Shown in pieces: positions 1 to 9,278 of a stretch of 64,000 bases of DNA. This DNA comes from Xanthobacter dioxanivorans (lineage in GTDB: Bacteria; Pseudomonadota; Alphaproteobacteria; Rhizobiales; Xanthobacteraceae). The translations under genes were made by a program, and so were the position numbers. Every line of letters begins with the position of its first letter. Within the stretch, counting starts at the first letter, position 1. The notes under the pieces are model-generated. The model worked only from the letters and a program-made list of their open reading frames with translations. It had not been told where the DNA came from and ran no database searches. The stretch covers positions 1,973,001 to 2,037,000 of the forward strand of contig NZ_CP063362.1 in NCBI RefSeq assembly GCF_016807805.1. The letters run 5' to 3'.

Positions 1-203
1 ATCCCTATCTCCACGACGACTTCGCCTTCGCCACCCGCGACGACCTGATCCCGCCGGTGGAGCGCAACGCGGACCCCGCGGCCATCGCTGCCGCCGGGCT
101 CAACGAGCCGTTCGCCGCCATCGCGTTCGACTTCGAGCTCAAGCGCGAGGCCGGCCTCCTGCCGGCCGCGGAAGTGCAGCGCCTGCGCGCGGAAGCCGCC
201 TGA
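1..203 (+). CDS. catA: Catechol 1,2-dioxygenase, C-terminal part (left-truncated by window)
   Basis: Only the last 66 codons are in the window (frame from base 3, TGA at 201-203). The reading PYLHDDFAFATRDDLIPP followed by EPFAAIAFDFELKREAG matches, from memory, the C-terminal beta-strand region of intradiol catechol 1,2-dioxygenases, which share the DPY-x2-DDFAFATR block and a final F-x-F-x-L strand. The iron ligands (two Tyr, two His) lie upstream and cannot be checked. The family cleaves catechol between the hydroxyls to cis,cis-muconate in the cytoplasm. The next two genes on the same strand are an aromatic-acid symporter and benD, which makes catechol from the benzoate diol, so the context supports the call. 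Confidence 0.8.
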   Translation, partial: PYLHDDFAFATRDDLIPPVERNADPAAIAAAGLNEPFAAIAFDFELKREAGLLPAAEVQRLRAEAA

Positions 204-291
204 GGCGCGGACGGGCGGCGCGCCCCGCGCCGCCCGACTCTCGCGCAACCCATCCCCCAATCAACGATCAAACCGGCAGGTGGAGGAAACC

Positions 292-1635
292 ATGGCGGGT
301 GCAACCCAGAGCATCCAGGATCTCCTGGACAAGGAGCCCGTGCGCGGGCGCCAGTGGCTCGTCTTTCTTCTATGTTTCTTCGTGGCCGCGCTCGACGGCT
401 TCGATACCCAGTGCATCGCCTATACCGGGCCCGCCATCGCCAAGGCTTTCGGCATGGCGCCGGCGGAGATGACCTACATCTTCATCTCCGGCACGCTGGG
501 CATGGCCATCGGCGCCATGGCGCTGGGCTCCATCGGCGACAAGATCGGCCGGCGCACCGCCATCCTCGGCGCCATGCTGCTCTTCGGCGTCTTCTCGCTG
601 GCCATCGCCTTTGCCACATCGCCCACGCAGATCGTGGTCCTGCGCTTCCTCACCGGGCTCGGCATGGGCGGCGCGACGCCGGTCCTGCTGGCGCTCGCCG
701 CCGAATACGCGCCGAGCCGCGCCCGCGGCACGGTGCTCACCGGCGTGCTGCTCGGCCTGCCGCTGGGCGCCGTTCTCGGCGGGCTCCTCGCCTCCGGCTG
801 GATGCCGGTGATCGGCTGGCAGGGCATCTATCTCGTCGGCGGCTCGCTGCCGCTCGCCATGCTGATCGTCTGCCTGTTCATCCTGCCGGAATCGCCGCAG
901 TTGCTCGTCACCCGCGGCAAGCCCGGCGATCTCGAGAACAGCCGCAGCCTCGTCGCCCGCATCATCGGCCGGCCGGTGCCCGCCGAGACGCGTTTCGTGC
1001 CGGAGGAGAAGGTGGCGAAGGGCTCGGTCGCCGCGCTCTTCGCCCCCGCCTACCGCACGCGCACCATCGCCGTGTGGGCGACCTATCTCTTCAACTGGAT
1101 CGCCTGGTTCATGCTGCTGCTGTGGCTGCCCACGGTGCTCACCACCGCCGGGCTTCCCGCCGCCACCGCCGCCTTCGGGACGGTGACCGTGAACACGGCG
1201 TTCATCGTCTGCGCCATCCCGCTCTCCATCGTGCTGCCGAAGGTGAATGCACGCTTCCTGCTGCTCGGCATGTTCGCCCTCGGCATCGCCATCTGCGTCG
1301 GCCTCGCGCTCGCGGGGAACAACTGGACGGCGGTGTTCGTCCTCGTCGCCGCGGCGGGCTTCGGCGTGGGCGGCCAGCAGCTGGCGCTGAACTACCTCAT
1401 CTCCGGCATATACCCCACCGAGCTGCGCGCCACCGGCACCGGCTGGGCCATCGGCATCGGCCGCACCGGCGCCATCGTCGGCTCCGCGCTCGGCGGCTGG
1501 TTCCTGCAGATGGGTGGCGTGCCGGGCTATTATCTCGGTATCGCCATTCCGCTCGCCATCGCCGCGCTGGCGGTGGCGCTGATCCGTGCTCGCCCGGTGG
1601 CGGAGCCGAAGGGCTCGCTCTCCACCGCGCATTGA
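292..1635 (+). CDS. MFS aromatic acid:H+ symporter (AAHS family)
   Basis: A 447-residue, 12-helix major facilitator. The first helix carries ALDGFDTQ, the D-G-F/Y-D motif typical of the aromatic acid:H+ symporter family, and the loop between helices 2 and 3 reads GDKIGRRTA, the MFS signature. The ATG at 292 is preferred because GGAGG sits 5 bases upstream; a GTG at 280 would be in frame but overlaps that ribosome site. It lies 88 bases after catA and 66 before benD on the same strand, so it probably imports benzoate or a related aromatic acid for that pathway. BenK or PcaK-type specificity cannot be decided from sequence alone. Confidence 0.85.
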   Translation: MAGATQSIQDLLDKEPVRGRQWLVFLLCFFVAALDGFDTQCIAYTGPAIAKAFGMAPAEMTYIFISGTLGMAIGAMALGSIGDKIGRRTAILGAMLLFGVFSLAIAFATSPTQIVVLRFLTGLGMGGATPVLLALAAEYAPSRARGTVLTGVLLGLPLGAVLGGLLASGWMPVIGWQGIYLVGGSLPLAMLIVCLFILPESPQLLVTRGKPGDLENSRSLVARIIGRPVPAETRFVPEEKVAKGSVAALFAPAYRTRTIAVWATYLFNWIAWFMLLLWLPTVLTTAGLPAATAAFGTVTVNTAFIVCAIPLSIVLPKVNARFLLLGMFALGIAICVGLALAGNNWTAVFVLVAAAGFGVGGQQLALNYLISGIYPTELRATGTGWAIGIGRTGAIVGSALGGWFLQMGGVPGYYLGIAIPLAIAALAVALIRARPVAEPKGSLSTAH

Positions 1636-1701
1636 CGGCACAGGAAACAAGGACGGTCGCGGGACATCCCGCGGCCGCTCCCGCGCGGCATGAGGGAGAG
1701 A

Positions 1702-2490
1702 ATGGTGGGAGATAGGCGGTTCGAGAACAAGGTGGCCCTGGTGACCGGCTCGGCCCAGGGCATCGGCCGCGCCACAGCGGTGCGGCTCGCCCGCGAGGGC
1801 GCCAGGGTGTTCATCGTGGACCGGGCGGCTGATGTGAACGCCGAAGTCGCCGCGGAGATCGAGGCGGCGGGGGGCAGCGCACTGGCCTTCGCGGCGGACC
1901 TGGAGACCCATGCCGGCGCCGAGGCCATGGTGGAGGCCGCGCTCCGGGCCTGCGGACGCATCGACGTCGCCGTGCACAATGTGGGCGGCACCATCTGGTC
2001 GAAGCCGTTCTGGACCTATGAGCCCGAGGAGATGGAGAAGGAGATCCGGCGCTCGCTGTGGCCGACCTTGTGGAGCTGCCGTGCCGTGATCCCCGTGATG
2101 ATGCGGCAGAAAAGCGGGTCCATCGTGAATGTGGGCTCCAACGCCACCCGCGGCATCTATCGCGTGCCCTATTCGGCGGCGAAGGGCGGCGTCCACGCCA
2201 TGACCACCTGCATGGCGCTGGAGCTCGCCGAGCATGGCATCCGCGTCAACGCCGTCTCGCCCGGCGCCATCGACAACGGGGTGCGCGCCATTCCCCGCAA
2301 CACCGCTCCGCTGTCCGACCAGGAGAAGGCGTGGGGCAGGCAGATGTACGAGGACATCCTCTCCGGCACGCCGCTGCACCGCATGGGGACCAAGGAGGAG
2401 GTGGCGGCCACCATCTGCTTCTTCGCCTCCGACGAGGCCGGCTACATCACCGGCCAGACCTGCTTCGTCGCCGGCGGCACCGTGGGCTGA
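1702..2490 (+). CDS. benD: 1,6-dihydroxycyclohexa-2,4-diene-1-carboxylate dehydrogenase (benzoate diol dehydrogenase)
   Basis: A 262-residue classical short-chain dehydrogenase. The N-terminal NAD site is TGSAQGIG and the catalytic block contains YSAAK. BenD-specific stretches are visible: VHNVGGTIWSKPF after the cofactor domain, NATRGIYRVPYSAAKGG around the active site, and IPRNTA in the substrate loop, all close to the Acinetobacter and Pseudomonas BenD sequences as I remember them. It oxidises and decarboxylates the cis-diol made by benzoate dioxygenase to catechol, the substrate of CatA encoded just upstream. The start at 1702 is favoured because AGGGAGAG precedes it; an in-frame ATG at 1690 has no such site. 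benABC is not in the window. Confidence 0.85.
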   Translation: MVGDRRFENKVALVTGSAQGIGRATAVRLAREGARVFIVDRAADVNAEVAAEIEAAGGSALAFAADLETHAGAEAMVEAALRACGRIDVAVHNVGGTIWSKPFWTYEPEEMEKEIRRSLWPTLWSCRAVIPVMMRQKSGSIVNVGSNATRGIYRVPYSAAKGGVHAMTTCMALELAEHGIRVNAVSPGAIDNGVRAIPRNTAPLSDQEKAWGRQMYEDILSGTPLHRMGTKEEVAATICFFASDEAGYITGQTCFVAGGTVG

Positions 2491-2672
2491 AGCGTCCGTC
2501 ACCTTGAACTGCCCGCGTCGTGCCCGATGTCCCGGCCATCGGCGAGCGGGACCAACATCGGCATCCCTCCCTTGCCCCTCGGCGGCGGAGGGCTCCGACG
2601 TCCTTTTGCCCGAAGATCCGGCGCTTCCTCGAAGGGGCAATCGGATCGCGGCCTTTGCGCGATCGCGATGCG

Positions 2673-3116
2673 CTATTGATTGATCTCGGGCTCGACAAGG
2701 CTCGCTAGATTTTTCAGCGATTCCTGCCAGCCGAGATAACAAGCCTCGGCCGGAATGACGTCCGGCACGCCCGCCTGCGTGATATCCAACTCGGTGCCGA
2801 CCGACACCTTCTTCAACGTCACGGTCACCTGCATCTCGCCGGGCAGGTTGGGATCGTCGAACGTGTCGGTGTAGCGCAGGCGTTCACCCGGCACGAGCTC
2901 GACATATTCGCCGCCGAACATGTGGCTCTGGCCCGTCGTGAAGTTCCGGAAGGACATCCTGAACGTCCCTCCGACCTTCGCCTCCAGATGATGCACGGTG
3001 CAGGCGAAGCCGTTGGGCGGCAGCCATTTCGCGAGCGCGTCCGCCTCGATGAACGCGCGATAGATCTTCTCCGGGCTGGTCGCCAGAACGCGGTGCAACC
3101 GTATGGTGCTGGGCAT
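2673..3116 (-). CDS. SRPBCC / AHSA1-type domain protein
   Basis: A 147-residue protein made of one START-like helix-grip domain. It begins with the usual pattern of this group: a short strand, then ATSPEKIYRAFIEADALAKWLPPNGF, quoted here as ATSPEKIYRAF and KWLPPNGF, and later WQESLKNLASLVE at the C-terminal helix. Family members bind small hydrophobic ligands or act in stress and polyketide chemistry, but most AHSA1-like singletons have no assigned role. It is convergent with benD and stands alone, with 240 bases on its upstream side. No catalytic residues can be assigned. Confidence 0.75.
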   Translation of the reverse strand: MPSTIRLHRVLATSPEKIYRAFIEADALAKWLPPNGFACTVHHLEAKVGGTFRMSFRNFTTGQSHMFGGEYVELVPGERLRYTDTFDDPNLPGEMQVTVTLKKVSVGTELDITQAGVPDVIPAEACYLGWQESLKNLASLVEPEINQ

Positions 3117-3358
3117 GGTGGCTCATCCTTATGACCTAGTGGAAATGGGCGTTGAAGCCGGTGAGGCCTCCTGGGGTCGGCAGTCCGGCATGATCTGCAA
3201 TTCTTTGCCTTGCCGATCCACGCCCCGAGGACGAACGTGGACTTTCGGATCCGACAACGGGGTCTCAGATTTTTCTGAAGGCACCCGCAGCGTTCGATCC
3301 GGCCCGCCCCGTGCCCGATCGTCGGGACTTCATTTTTATTTGCAGCCGGAACCATGTC

Positions 3359-5407
3359 TCAAGAAAAATCCGTCCTCGCTTCCGGAAGCCAGAACGAAAA
3401 TACGGTGCCGGCGCCAGGCGCGCTCTCCACCGTCATCGTGCCCCCGGCCCGTTCGACCAGGGTGTAGCTGATGGACAGGCCGAGGCCGGTGCCGCCCTGC
3501 GGCTTGGTGGTGAAGAACGGATCGAACACCCGCCCGATGCGCTCCGGCGGAATTCCGGCGCCGGTGTCCGCCACCTCGATGCGGATGCCCGCCTGGCCGC
3601 CGCGCGCCTCGTCGCGGGTGCGGAGCGTGAGCGTCCCCACCCTCGGCATGGCATGGATGGCGTTGACCATGAGGTTGATGAGCACCTGCTGCATCTCCAC
3701 CCGGTTCATCAGCACGAGCCGGGTCGCCGTCTCCTCCCGCGTCACCGTGATCTCGGTGCGTGAGAGTAGATGCTGGACGAGCACGAGGGTGTCGCCGATC
3801 ACCTCCCCCGCGGCGACCGGATCGAGATGGCCCGCGAATTCCGCCGGCCGGGCAAACTGCAGCAGCTTGGAGACGATGATGGTGATGCGGTGGACCTGCT
3901 GGTCGATGAGGTTGAATTCGGTGCGCACCGGCCCCGCGGCCGCCCCCAGGACGTCGCGGGCCACGTCGAGATTGCCCTGGATCACCGCCACCGGGTTGTT
4001 GATCTCGTGGGCCACCCCGGCGGTGATCTCGCCGATGGCGGCGAGCTTCTCGGACATCACCAGCTGGCGTTGGGTGGCGGCGAGTTCCGCATTGGCCGCC
4101 TGAAGCTCCGCCGTGCGCTCGGCGACGCGGCGGTCCAGCTCCTGCGTCCAGCGGCGCAGCTCGCCGTCGCGCTGCTGGAGGAGGTCCAGCATGGCGTCGA
4201 GATGATGGGCGACCCGGCCGATCTCATCCGAGGTGGCGGCGACCCCGGTGCGGGCCGAGAGGGCGCCGCCCTCCACCGCGGCGATGGTGGCGTTCATGGC
4301 CTCCAGCGGCCGGAAGATGCCCGCGGCCCAGCGCAGCAGCACCGGGGTCGCGACCATGGCCACCAGCAGGAAGCCCACCGCCACCGCCGCGAGGCTCGCC
4401 CGCTTCAGGGCGAGGAAGGGCGCCTCCAGGAAGCCCACATAGAGCATGCCGACGCGCCTGCCGTGGCTGTCCACCACCGGCTCGTAGGCGGAGATGTACC
4501 AGTCGTTCACCACGAAGGCCCGGTCGAGCCAGACGCGGCCCTCGCCGAGGACCGCCTCGCGCACCTCCTTCGATACGCGGGTGCCCAGCGCCCGCCGCCC
4601 CTCGAAGAGGCGCACGTTGGTGGAGACGCGCACGTCGTCCACGAACAGGGTGGCGGTGCCGGCGCTGCCTTCGGGCAGGCTGCCGGAGCGGTAGACGAGA
4701 TCGTTGATGGTGTCGATGAAATCGAGGTTCTGGTTGAGCAGGAGGCCGCCGACCAGGGCCGCGCGGCCGGCGCCGGGAACATTCACCGGCGTGCCCGAGT
4801 GCACCACCATGCCCCGGTCCTCGCCGGCACGGTCGGTGGGCACCGCGCCGGGGGTGGGCACGAGGGCGATATGGGCGCGTGTCGCCAGCTCCGGCGACAG
4901 GCGGGCGAGCTGGCTGGCGCTGAAGACGTCGATCTCGGTGGAGGCCCTGCCATTGAGGGCCCGGCGCTCCACCGGCCACAGATCCGCCGCGTCCTCCCCC
5001 GCCGTGGCGGCCGGCGACGCGGCGATGCGGCGGCCCTGCGCATCGAGGACGTAGAGGAAATCGAGCCCCATCGCCCGCCGCCGCTGATCGAGGAAAGCCG
5101 CCATGGCGTCGGGATCGCCCCGGTCGGCGACGCGGGCGAAGGCGACGGAATCGCCCAGCGCATGCAGCGTCTCGTCGGAGCGCTCCATGAGCCGGTCGAG
5201 ATACTGGCGAGCGATGGTGAGGTCGCCGTTCACCTTGGAGATGAGCAGGCGGTCGAACTGCTGCGTCCACCACGTCACCACCACCGCGAGCACCGCCGGC
5301 AGGATGAGGAGCGTGGGAAGGAGCGCGATGGCGAGCAGCCGCACCCGCACCGAGCGCAGGCGAGAGAGGGTCTCCCGCCAGCGCGGCGGCGCGGCCGGCT
5401 CAGGCAT
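3359..5407 (-). CDS. Membrane sensor histidine kinase with periplasmic Cache-like domain
   Basis: 682 residues. A first membrane helix lies at about 22-46 and a second at about 338-358, enclosing a periplasmic region of roughly 290 residues that resembles the sCache_3/Cache_2-type sensors. HAMP (about 360-412) and a coiled coil (about 412-455) follow, then a HisKA domain with the phospho-acceptor H467 in GVAHEINNP, and an HATPase domain with N box, DTGAGIP and GTGLGLS. It is therefore a complete transmitter. Its start overlaps the stop of the NtrC-type regulator by 8 bases, so the two form a co-translated two-component pair. The likely target is the MFS carrier upstream, which has a sigma-54 promoter. 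The ligand is unknown; a carboxylate is likely by analogy with DctB. Confidence 0.88.
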   Translation of the reverse strand: MPEPAAPPRWRETLSRLRSVRVRLLAIALLPTLLILPAVLAVVVTWWTQQFDRLLISKVNGDLTIARQYLDRLMERSDETLHALGDSVAFARVADRGDPDAMAAFLDQRRRAMGLDFLYVLDAQGRRIAASPAATAGEDAADLWPVERRALNGRASTEIDVFSASQLARLSPELATRAHIALVPTPGAVPTDRAGEDRGMVVHSGTPVNVPGAGRAALVGGLLLNQNLDFIDTINDLVYRSGSLPEGSAGTATLFVDDVRVSTNVRLFEGRRALGTRVSKEVREAVLGEGRVWLDRAFVVNDWYISAYEPVVDSHGRRVGMLYVGFLEAPFLALKRASLAAVAVGFLLVAMVATPVLLRWAAGIFRPLEAMNATIAAVEGGALSARTGVAATSDEIGRVAHHLDAMLDLLQQRDGELRRWTQELDRRVAERTAELQAANAELAATQRQLVMSEKLAAIGEITAGVAHEINNPVAVIQGNLDVARDVLGAAAGPVRTEFNLIDQQVHRITIIVSKLLQFARPAEFAGHLDPVAAGEVIGDTLVLVQHLLSRTEITVTREETATRLVLMNRVEMQQVLINLMVNAIHAMPRVGTLTLRTRDEARGGQAGIRIEVADTGAGIPPERIGRVFDPFFTTKPQGGTGLGLSISYTLVERAGGTMTVESAPGAGTVFSFWLPEARTDFS

Positions 5408-6785
5408 TCCAGGCCTTCAGCTTGCGGTCCAGTGTCTTGCGCGAGACGCCGAGGCGCCGCGCCGCCTCGGCCCGGTTGCCGCCGGCCTCGCCGAGCACCT
5501 TGAGCATGTGGGCCTTCTCCACTGCGTCGAGGGCCTGCGAGAACGCCTCCTCGTCCTCTTCCGCATCGCCGGGCACCACGTCCCGCGGGAAGTCGCCGAG
5601 GATCAGCGAGCGCTCGATGACGTTGCGCAGCTCCCGCACGTTGCCCGGCCAGGGATAGCGGGCGAGGTCCCGCAGCGTCGCATCGGAGAGGCCCAGGGGC
5701 GCGACGCCGAGCTGGGCGGACAATTCGTCCATGAACAGGCGGGCGAGGGGCGCCACGTCCGCCGCCCGCTCGCGCAGGGGGGAAAGGTGGATGTTCACCA
5801 CGTTGAGGCGGTAATAGAGGTCCTGGCGGAAGCGGCCCTGCGCCACGGCGTCGGCAAGGTCGCAATTGGTGGCGGCGACGAGGCGCACGTCCACCGGGAT
5901 CTCGCGCTCGGCGCCCACCGGGCGCACCTTCTTGTCCTCGATGACGCGCAGCAGCTTGGACTGCATGGCGGGGGGCAGCTCGCCCACCTCGTCGAGGAAG
6001 AGCGTGCCGCCCTGGGCGTAGAAGAACAGCCCCTCGCGGGAGGAGGCGGCGCCGGTGAAGGCGCCCTTCAGGTGGCCGAACAGCTCGCTCTCGATGATCT
6101 CCGGGGCGATGGCGGCGCAGTTCACCGGCACGAACGGCTTTGCCGCGCGTGGCGAGACCGTGTGCAATGCCCGGGCGGTCACCTCCTTGCCGGTGCCGGA
6201 TTCCCCGGTCACCAGCACGGTGGTGGGCATGGGGCCGACGCGCTCGATCATGCTGCGCACGGCATGGGTGGACAGGGACGCCCCCGCCATGATGCCGGGG
6301 CCGCCGCCGGGCAGCGTCTTCAGCTCCCGCTTGAGCACGAAGTTCTCGCGCAGGAGCCGACCCCGGTCGAGGCAGCGGGCGATGGCGTTGAGGATCTGGT
6401 TGGAGCGGAACGGCTTCAGCACGAAGTCCGCCGCGCCCGCGCGCAGCGCCTTGATGGCGGTCTCCAGGTCGGCGAAGGCGGTGATCAGGATCACGTCGCG
6501 GTAGAAGCCGGAACCGCGCAACTCCTCCAGCCATTCGAGGCCGGTGCGCCCCGCCATGATGTTGTCGAGGATGATGAGGTCGAAGGGCGTCGCCTCCAGC
6601 AGCCGGGACGCGGCCGCCACGTCGGCCGCCTCGGCCACATGGCGGCACCTTGAGGCGAGCATGCGCATGAGGAAATTCCGCATGCCCGGCTCGTCGTCCA
6701 CGATCAGGATGGAGGCGCCGGCCAGATGCGGGCTGAAGGCGATGTCGCCGGCGGCATCGGCCGGGGCGTCGGCAATGGGGGTCAT
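5400..6785 (-). CDS. Sigma-54-dependent response regulator (NtrC/DctD family)
   Basis: 461 residues with three domains. The receiver has D29-D30-D31-like acidic residues in IVDDEP, phospho-acceptor D74 in IILDN, T102 and K124. The AAA+ domain has Walker A GESGTGKE near 194-201 and GAFTGA at 241-246, the loop that contacts sigma-54, so it should be a genuine activator of that polymerase. A Fis-type helix-turn-helix ends the protein (NRAEAARRLGVSRKTLDRKL). The ATG at 6785 is chosen because the receiver begins about 24 residues later; the open frame continues to 6944 with low-quality sequence. It is translated just ahead of its partner kinase. Confidence 0.9.
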   Translation of the reverse strand: MTPIADAPADAAGDIAFSPHLAGASILIVDDEPGMRNFLMRMLASRCRHVAEAADVAAASRLLEATPFDLIILDNIMAGRTGLEWLEELRGSGFYRDVILITAFADLETAIKALRAGAADFVLKPFRSNQILNAIARCLDRGRLLRENFVLKRELKTLPGGGPGIMAGASLSTHAVRSMIERVGPMPTTVLVTGESGTGKEVTARALHTVSPRAAKPFVPVNCAAIAPEIIESELFGHLKGAFTGAASSREGLFFYAQGGTLFLDEVGELPPAMQSKLLRVIEDKKVRPVGAEREIPVDVRLVAATNCDLADAVAQGRFRQDLYYRLNVVNIHLSPLRERAADVAPLARLFMDELSAQLGVAPLGLSDATLRDLARYPWPGNVRELRNVIERSLILGDFPRDVVPGDAEEDEEAFSQALDAVEKAHMLKVLGEAGGNRAEAARRLGVSRKTLDRKLKAWNA

Positions 6786-7085
6786 CTCATCTCGACCGTC
6801 GTTCTCGGACCCTCGCCGACACGCGACAAAGGCCATCCGCGAAAGACGCCCGGCCCGGCGCGTGCCCGGCCGTCCCGCCCTTCCTCCCGATGCCGCGCCC
6901 GCGGCATCGGCGTCATCCATCGCGCACTTTGCGGGAGCGAGCAAACAGGAAAGAGGCGTGCCCCGCCGGCCCTTTGGGGGGATGAGGCGCGCCGGAGGGG
7001 AGCCGGGAGAGGGGAACGCGTTCTCCTCTCCCGGGTAAGAGGGCGATTCACCGACCAGATTGTTCCAATCTGATCGGATCGCGCT
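6786..7085. other. Intergenic gap with a small hairpin
   Basis: Three hundred bases between the MFS stop and the regulator start, both on the minus strand. No credible gene is seen. At 7056-7072 there is a perfect 7-base inverted repeat (CAGATTG, 3-base loop, CAATCTG) just past the MFS gene; it has no T run on the minus strand, so it is a weak terminator or a repeat boundary. A promoter for the two-component operon should lie here, but I cannot place one. Confidence 0.4.
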
Positions 7086-8786
7086 CTAGCGGAACAGGAT
7101 CACCGCCTTCTGCAGGGTGATCCACACGCCCCAGGCGAGGGGAAGGCCCACCACCAGCCAGGCCAGCACCACGACCGGCAGGGGCGTCGACCCCGAGGCG
7201 ATTGGGGTCGAGCTGCGCACGGCCGCGGGGGTGCCGCCGTCCTTGGCCTCCTCCTCGAAGTCCTCGAAGTCGGCGTGGGCCTCTTCCCTGGCGAGGGCGG
7301 CCTTGCCCAGCTTCTTCAGCTCGTCGTCCTTCATGTAGAGATGCTCGGCGACGGGCCGGACCAGGAGGTTGCACACCAGGCCGAGCACGAGCAGGCCGGC
7401 GAGGATGTACATGGTCTGGTCGTAGGCGGCCTCCCGCGGGATGCCGGAGGCGATCTGGTACTCGCGCAGATAGTTCACCAGCACCGGACCGAGCACGCCC
7501 GCCGTGGCCCAGGCGGTGAGCAGGCGGCCGTGGATGGCGCCCACCATGTGGGTGCCGAAGATGTCGGCCAGATAGGCCGGGATGGTGGCGAACCCGCCGC
7601 CGTACATGGACAGGATGATGCAGAAGGCGCCGACGAACAGCACCACCGAGCCCATGTGCGCCGTGGTCGGCACGAGCGCATACAGGCCGAAGCCGAGCAC
7701 GAAGAAGACCGCGTAGGTCATCTTGCGCCCGAGCCGGTCGGAGAAGGAGGCCCAGGCGAAGCGCCCGCCGATGTTGCACAGGCTGAGGAGGCCGGTGAAG
7801 CCCGCCGCGATGGCGGCGATCTGCGCCTTCTGGCCGACATCGAGCTGGGAGAAGGTGAGGTCAAGGCCGATCAGCTTTCCGCCGAACACCTCCTGCAGCA
7901 TGGGCGAGGCCATGCCGATGACGCCGATGCCGGCCGACACGTTCAGGCACAGCACCGCCCACAGCAGCCAGAACTGGGGCGTCTTCCAGGCCACGTTCAG
8001 GTGCACGTGGCGGTGGGTGACCATGGCGTTGGCGGCGGCGGCGGGAGGCGTCCAGCCCTTCGGCGTCCAGCCTTCGCGCGGGACGCGATAGCCCAGCGCG
8101 CCGCCGACCATGAAGATGAAATAGATGCCGGCCATGGCGAGGAAGGTCTGCCACACGCCCACCGAGGCGGGCGAGGAGAAGTGGCGCATGAGGATGTCGG
8201 CCAGCGGCGCGCCGATCATGGCGCCGCCGCCGAAGCCCATGATGGCCATGCCGGTGGCCATGCCGCGCCGGTCGGGGAACCACTTGATGAGGGTGGAGAC
8301 CGGCGAGATGTAGCCGAGCCCCAGCCCGATGCCGCCGATGACGCCGGAGCCGAGCCACAGCATCCAGATCTGGTGCAGGTAGACGCCGGCCGCTGAGATG
8401 ACCAGGCCGCCGCACCAGCAGAACGCCGAGACGAGGCCGGCCTTGCGTGGGCCGGCCGTCTCCAGCCAGCCGCCCCAGATGGCGGCGGAGGAGCCGAGCA
8501 GGACGAAGAACAGGGTGTACATCCAGCCGAGGGACGAGATCTGCCAATCGCAGGTGGTGGCGAACAACGCCGCGACGGCGCCCATGTCGGCGGGGCAGGC
8601 GATGGGCTTGCTCACCCCCACCGCGCGGGAGAGCGGCAGCCAGAACACGCTGAAGCCGTAGGCCATGCCGATGCACAGATGGATCGCGAGGGCGGCCGGT
8701 GGTACCAGCCAGCGGTTGAAACCGGCGGAGGCGATGGTGCGCTCCCGGCTCAGGAACGGGGGCGGCGCATAGGTGGCAAGGGTCAT
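7086..8786 (-). CDS. OFA-type MFS transporter (oxalate/formate antiporter family)
   Basis: 566 residues, 12 core helices plus a hydrophobic segment near the C-terminus (PLPVVVLAWLVVGLPLAWG). The sequence has the layout of the OFA subfamily: a long loop after helix 1 with FSVFWLPLS, GWLETAGPRKAG in the motif-A loop, and GRFAWASFSDRLGRK in the equivalent loop of the second half. Such carriers exchange small carboxylates such as oxalate, formate or pyruvate. The C-terminal extension of about 90 residues, with an acidic linker and an extra helix, is longer than in OxlT. The ATG at 8786 has GGAGGAACC directly upstream. A sigma-54 promoter at 8850-8865 links it to the NtrC-type pair encoded downstream. 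Confidence 0.82.
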   Translation of the reverse strand: MTLATYAPPPFLSRERTIASAGFNRWLVPPAALAIHLCIGMAYGFSVFWLPLSRAVGVSKPIACPADMGAVAALFATTCDWQISSLGWMYTLFFVLLGSSAAIWGGWLETAGPRKAGLVSAFCWCGGLVISAAGVYLHQIWMLWLGSGVIGGIGLGLGYISPVSTLIKWFPDRRGMATGMAIMGFGGGAMIGAPLADILMRHFSSPASVGVWQTFLAMAGIYFIFMVGGALGYRVPREGWTPKGWTPPAAAANAMVTHRHVHLNVAWKTPQFWLLWAVLCLNVSAGIGVIGMASPMLQEVFGGKLIGLDLTFSQLDVGQKAQIAAIAAGFTGLLSLCNIGGRFAWASFSDRLGRKMTYAVFFVLGFGLYALVPTTAHMGSVVLFVGAFCIILSMYGGGFATIPAYLADIFGTHMVGAIHGRLLTAWATAGVLGPVLVNYLREYQIASGIPREAAYDQTMYILAGLLVLGLVCNLLVRPVAEHLYMKDDELKKLGKAALAREEAHADFEDFEEEAKDGGTPAAVRSSTPIASGSTPLPVVVLAWLVVGLPLAWGVWITLQKAVILFR

Positions 8787-8849
8787 GGTTCCTCCAGCAT
8801 GCTTATTGCTTGGCGCGCGCTCTCGTCGGACGCGCGGCACCGGGCGCTT

Positions 8850-8865
8850 AGCAAGCCGAGGGCCA
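8850..8865 (-). promoter_or_regulatory. Sigma-54 (-24/-12) promoter of the OFA-type MFS gene
   Basis: Read on the minus strand, 8865 to 8850 is TGGCCCTCGGCTTGCT. Against the consensus TGGCACG-N4-TTGCW it keeps the invariant GG and GC with exactly 10 bases between them, plus TTGCT. Transcription would start near 8840, giving a leader of about 55 bases to the ATG at 8786. The neighbouring two-component regulator has the GAFTGA motif needed to activate such a promoter. Confidence 0.7.
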
Positions 8866-8884
8866 GGACAAAGACCTTTCCAAA

Positions 8885-9014
8885 TCAACGTGTTGACTGG
8901 GAGGGTTCATGCGGGAGATGGACACTTTGTCCAACCCGGCAGACCTCCGCGGGGGCGGCCGGGTCATTTTGGCCATAGCGACATCCCCATGCGGAAGTGG
9001 CACAAGCGTGTGCC
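8885..9014. promoter_or_regulatory. Cluster of palindromes upstream of the sigma-54 promoter (candidate enhancer sites)
   Basis: Three dyads lie within 150 bases upstream of the sigma-54 promoter: TCAAC-2-GTTGA at 8885-8896, TGGACA-3-TGTCCA at 8919-8933 and GGCACA-4-TGTGCC at 8999-9014. NtrC-family regulators usually bind as dimers 70-200 bases upstream of the promoter, so the spacing fits. The three are not copies of one motif, so at most some are real sites. Confidence 0.4.
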
Positions 9015-9278
9015 GGCGCAGCGCCGCTTCCGGCGTCACCGTCTCGTGCGGGTCGCCAGGTCCCCCTGGGGGTGCGTGGAAAGTCGCAGGCTCTTGTCCC
9101 GGTCGAGGTGACAGGCGAGACGGAAAAGGACTTTCTGGAAGGCGATGGACCCGGAAAGCCGGGATCAAACACCCAAGTCCTTTGCGAGGCCGTCGCATGC
9201 GAGCGCTCCCCTTGCGCTCCCGCCGCACCTCGGCTAGAGGTCTTATCCCGATCTGTCGAGCGAAGAGTAGAGCGCCCC

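Noticed and set aside
370..2742. Very long minus-strand frame opposite the aromatic-acid carrier and benD
   Set aside because: Arg/His/Gly-rich translation with no domain; it is the antisense shadow of two clear genes in high-GC DNA.
8999..9014. Second sigma-54 promoter (TGGCACA) on the plus strand
   Set aside because: The -12 element lacks GC at the required 10-base spacing.
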